Shown here: positions 45,745-45,795 of the stretch, piece after piece
Layout of the letters: each line of letters opens with the position of its first letter
How positions within the stretch are numbered: the stretch's first letter is position 1
Assembly (NCBI GenBank): GCA_017555965.1
Contig: JAFZFH010000096.1
Location: 1 to 45,795, forward strand
DNA from: Bacteroidales bacterium
GTDB taxonomy: Bacteria; Bacteroidota; Bacteroidia; Bacteroidales; UBA932
Direction of reading: 5' to 3'
Length of the DNA stretch: 45,795 nt
Made by a program: the position numbers and the translations under genes
Notes under the pieces: generated by a model
What the model was told of the DNA's origin: nothing
Databases searched by the model: none
Seen by the model: the letters and a program-made list of their open reading frames with translations, nothing else

Positions 45745-45795
45745 ATGACAGACGAACAGAAGATACTTTTAGCATTAGTCAAGTTGATGTTTCCA
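45745..45795 (+). CDS. Partial ORF at the window edge, possibly a transposase-associated protein
   Basis: Only 17 codons are visible: MTDEQKILLALVKLMFP, starting at an ATG with a -7-like box 25 bases upstream. The short acidic-then-hydrophobic opening reminds me of the small N-terminal proteins of ISAon1-type insertion sequences in Bacteroidetes. So little sequence cannot decide this. The gene continues outside the window. Confidence 0.35.
   Translation, partial: MTDEQKILLALVKLMFP

Overview
The window comes from a Bacteroidota chromosome, almost certainly of the order Bacteroidales. It has tandem SusC/SusD pairs, a hybrid two-component system (HTCS), lipoproteins with acidic residues after the lipobox cysteine, and many promoters of the Bacteroidetes type (about TTTG, 19 bases, TAnnTTTG). 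The gene content suggests a plant-fibre degrader of gut or rumen. I cannot fix the genus; a Prevotella-like or Rikenellaceae-like organism would fit.

Layout. 1-2369: housekeeping genes on the minus strand (the 5' part of nifJ, then fabD) and a tRNA-Arg(CCG). 2370-6503: a minus-strand HTCS sensor-regulator. 6726-20296: a plus-strand operon with the order described for the core xylan utilisation system of Prevotella and Bacteroides (xusA-xusB-xusC-xusD-xusE-xyn10C), closed by a strong terminator. 20415-31811: a second, tightly packed operon. It holds two paralogous PD40-propeller lipoproteins with a CxxCH motif flanking two polytopic membrane proteins, a YjgF/Rid-superfamily protein, a GH5 glycosidase, a second GH10 xylanase and an HdeD-like membrane protein. 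31884-35115: a GH95 glycosidase and a Nudix-type regulator. 35233-39748: xylulokinase, xylose isomerase and a xylose:H+ symporter, with palindromic repeats between the last two. 39819-42927: a small secreted protein, a frameshifted LacI-type regulator and a divergent hexuronate transporter. 43073-45401: a small membrane ORF, grpE, dnaJ and rplS. 45425-45795: a tRNA-Arg(ACG) followed by what may be the edge of a mobile element.

How it works together (inference from the families). Xylan binds XusB/XusD/XusE and is cut at the surface by lipoprotein GH10 and GH5 enzymes. Oligosaccharides enter through XusA/XusC, and the periplasmic sensor domain of the HTCS probably detects them. GH95 trims a side-chain sugar. 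Xylose is taken up by XylE and converted by XylA and XylB to xylulose 5-phosphate; glucuronate from side chains could enter through the ExuT-like transporter. The Nudix protein probably controls xylBAE and the LacI protein the hexuronate branch, although the LacI gene is broken here.

The best candidate for an undescribed system is the mirrored five-gene block at 20415-27366 (propeller lipoprotein, membrane protein, membrane protein, propeller lipoprotein, YjgF-like protein), co-transcribed with xylanases. Other points of interest are a G8 tract inside the predicted xusA promoter, a hairpin that buries the start codon at 31221, and a single-base frameshift in the LacI gene.
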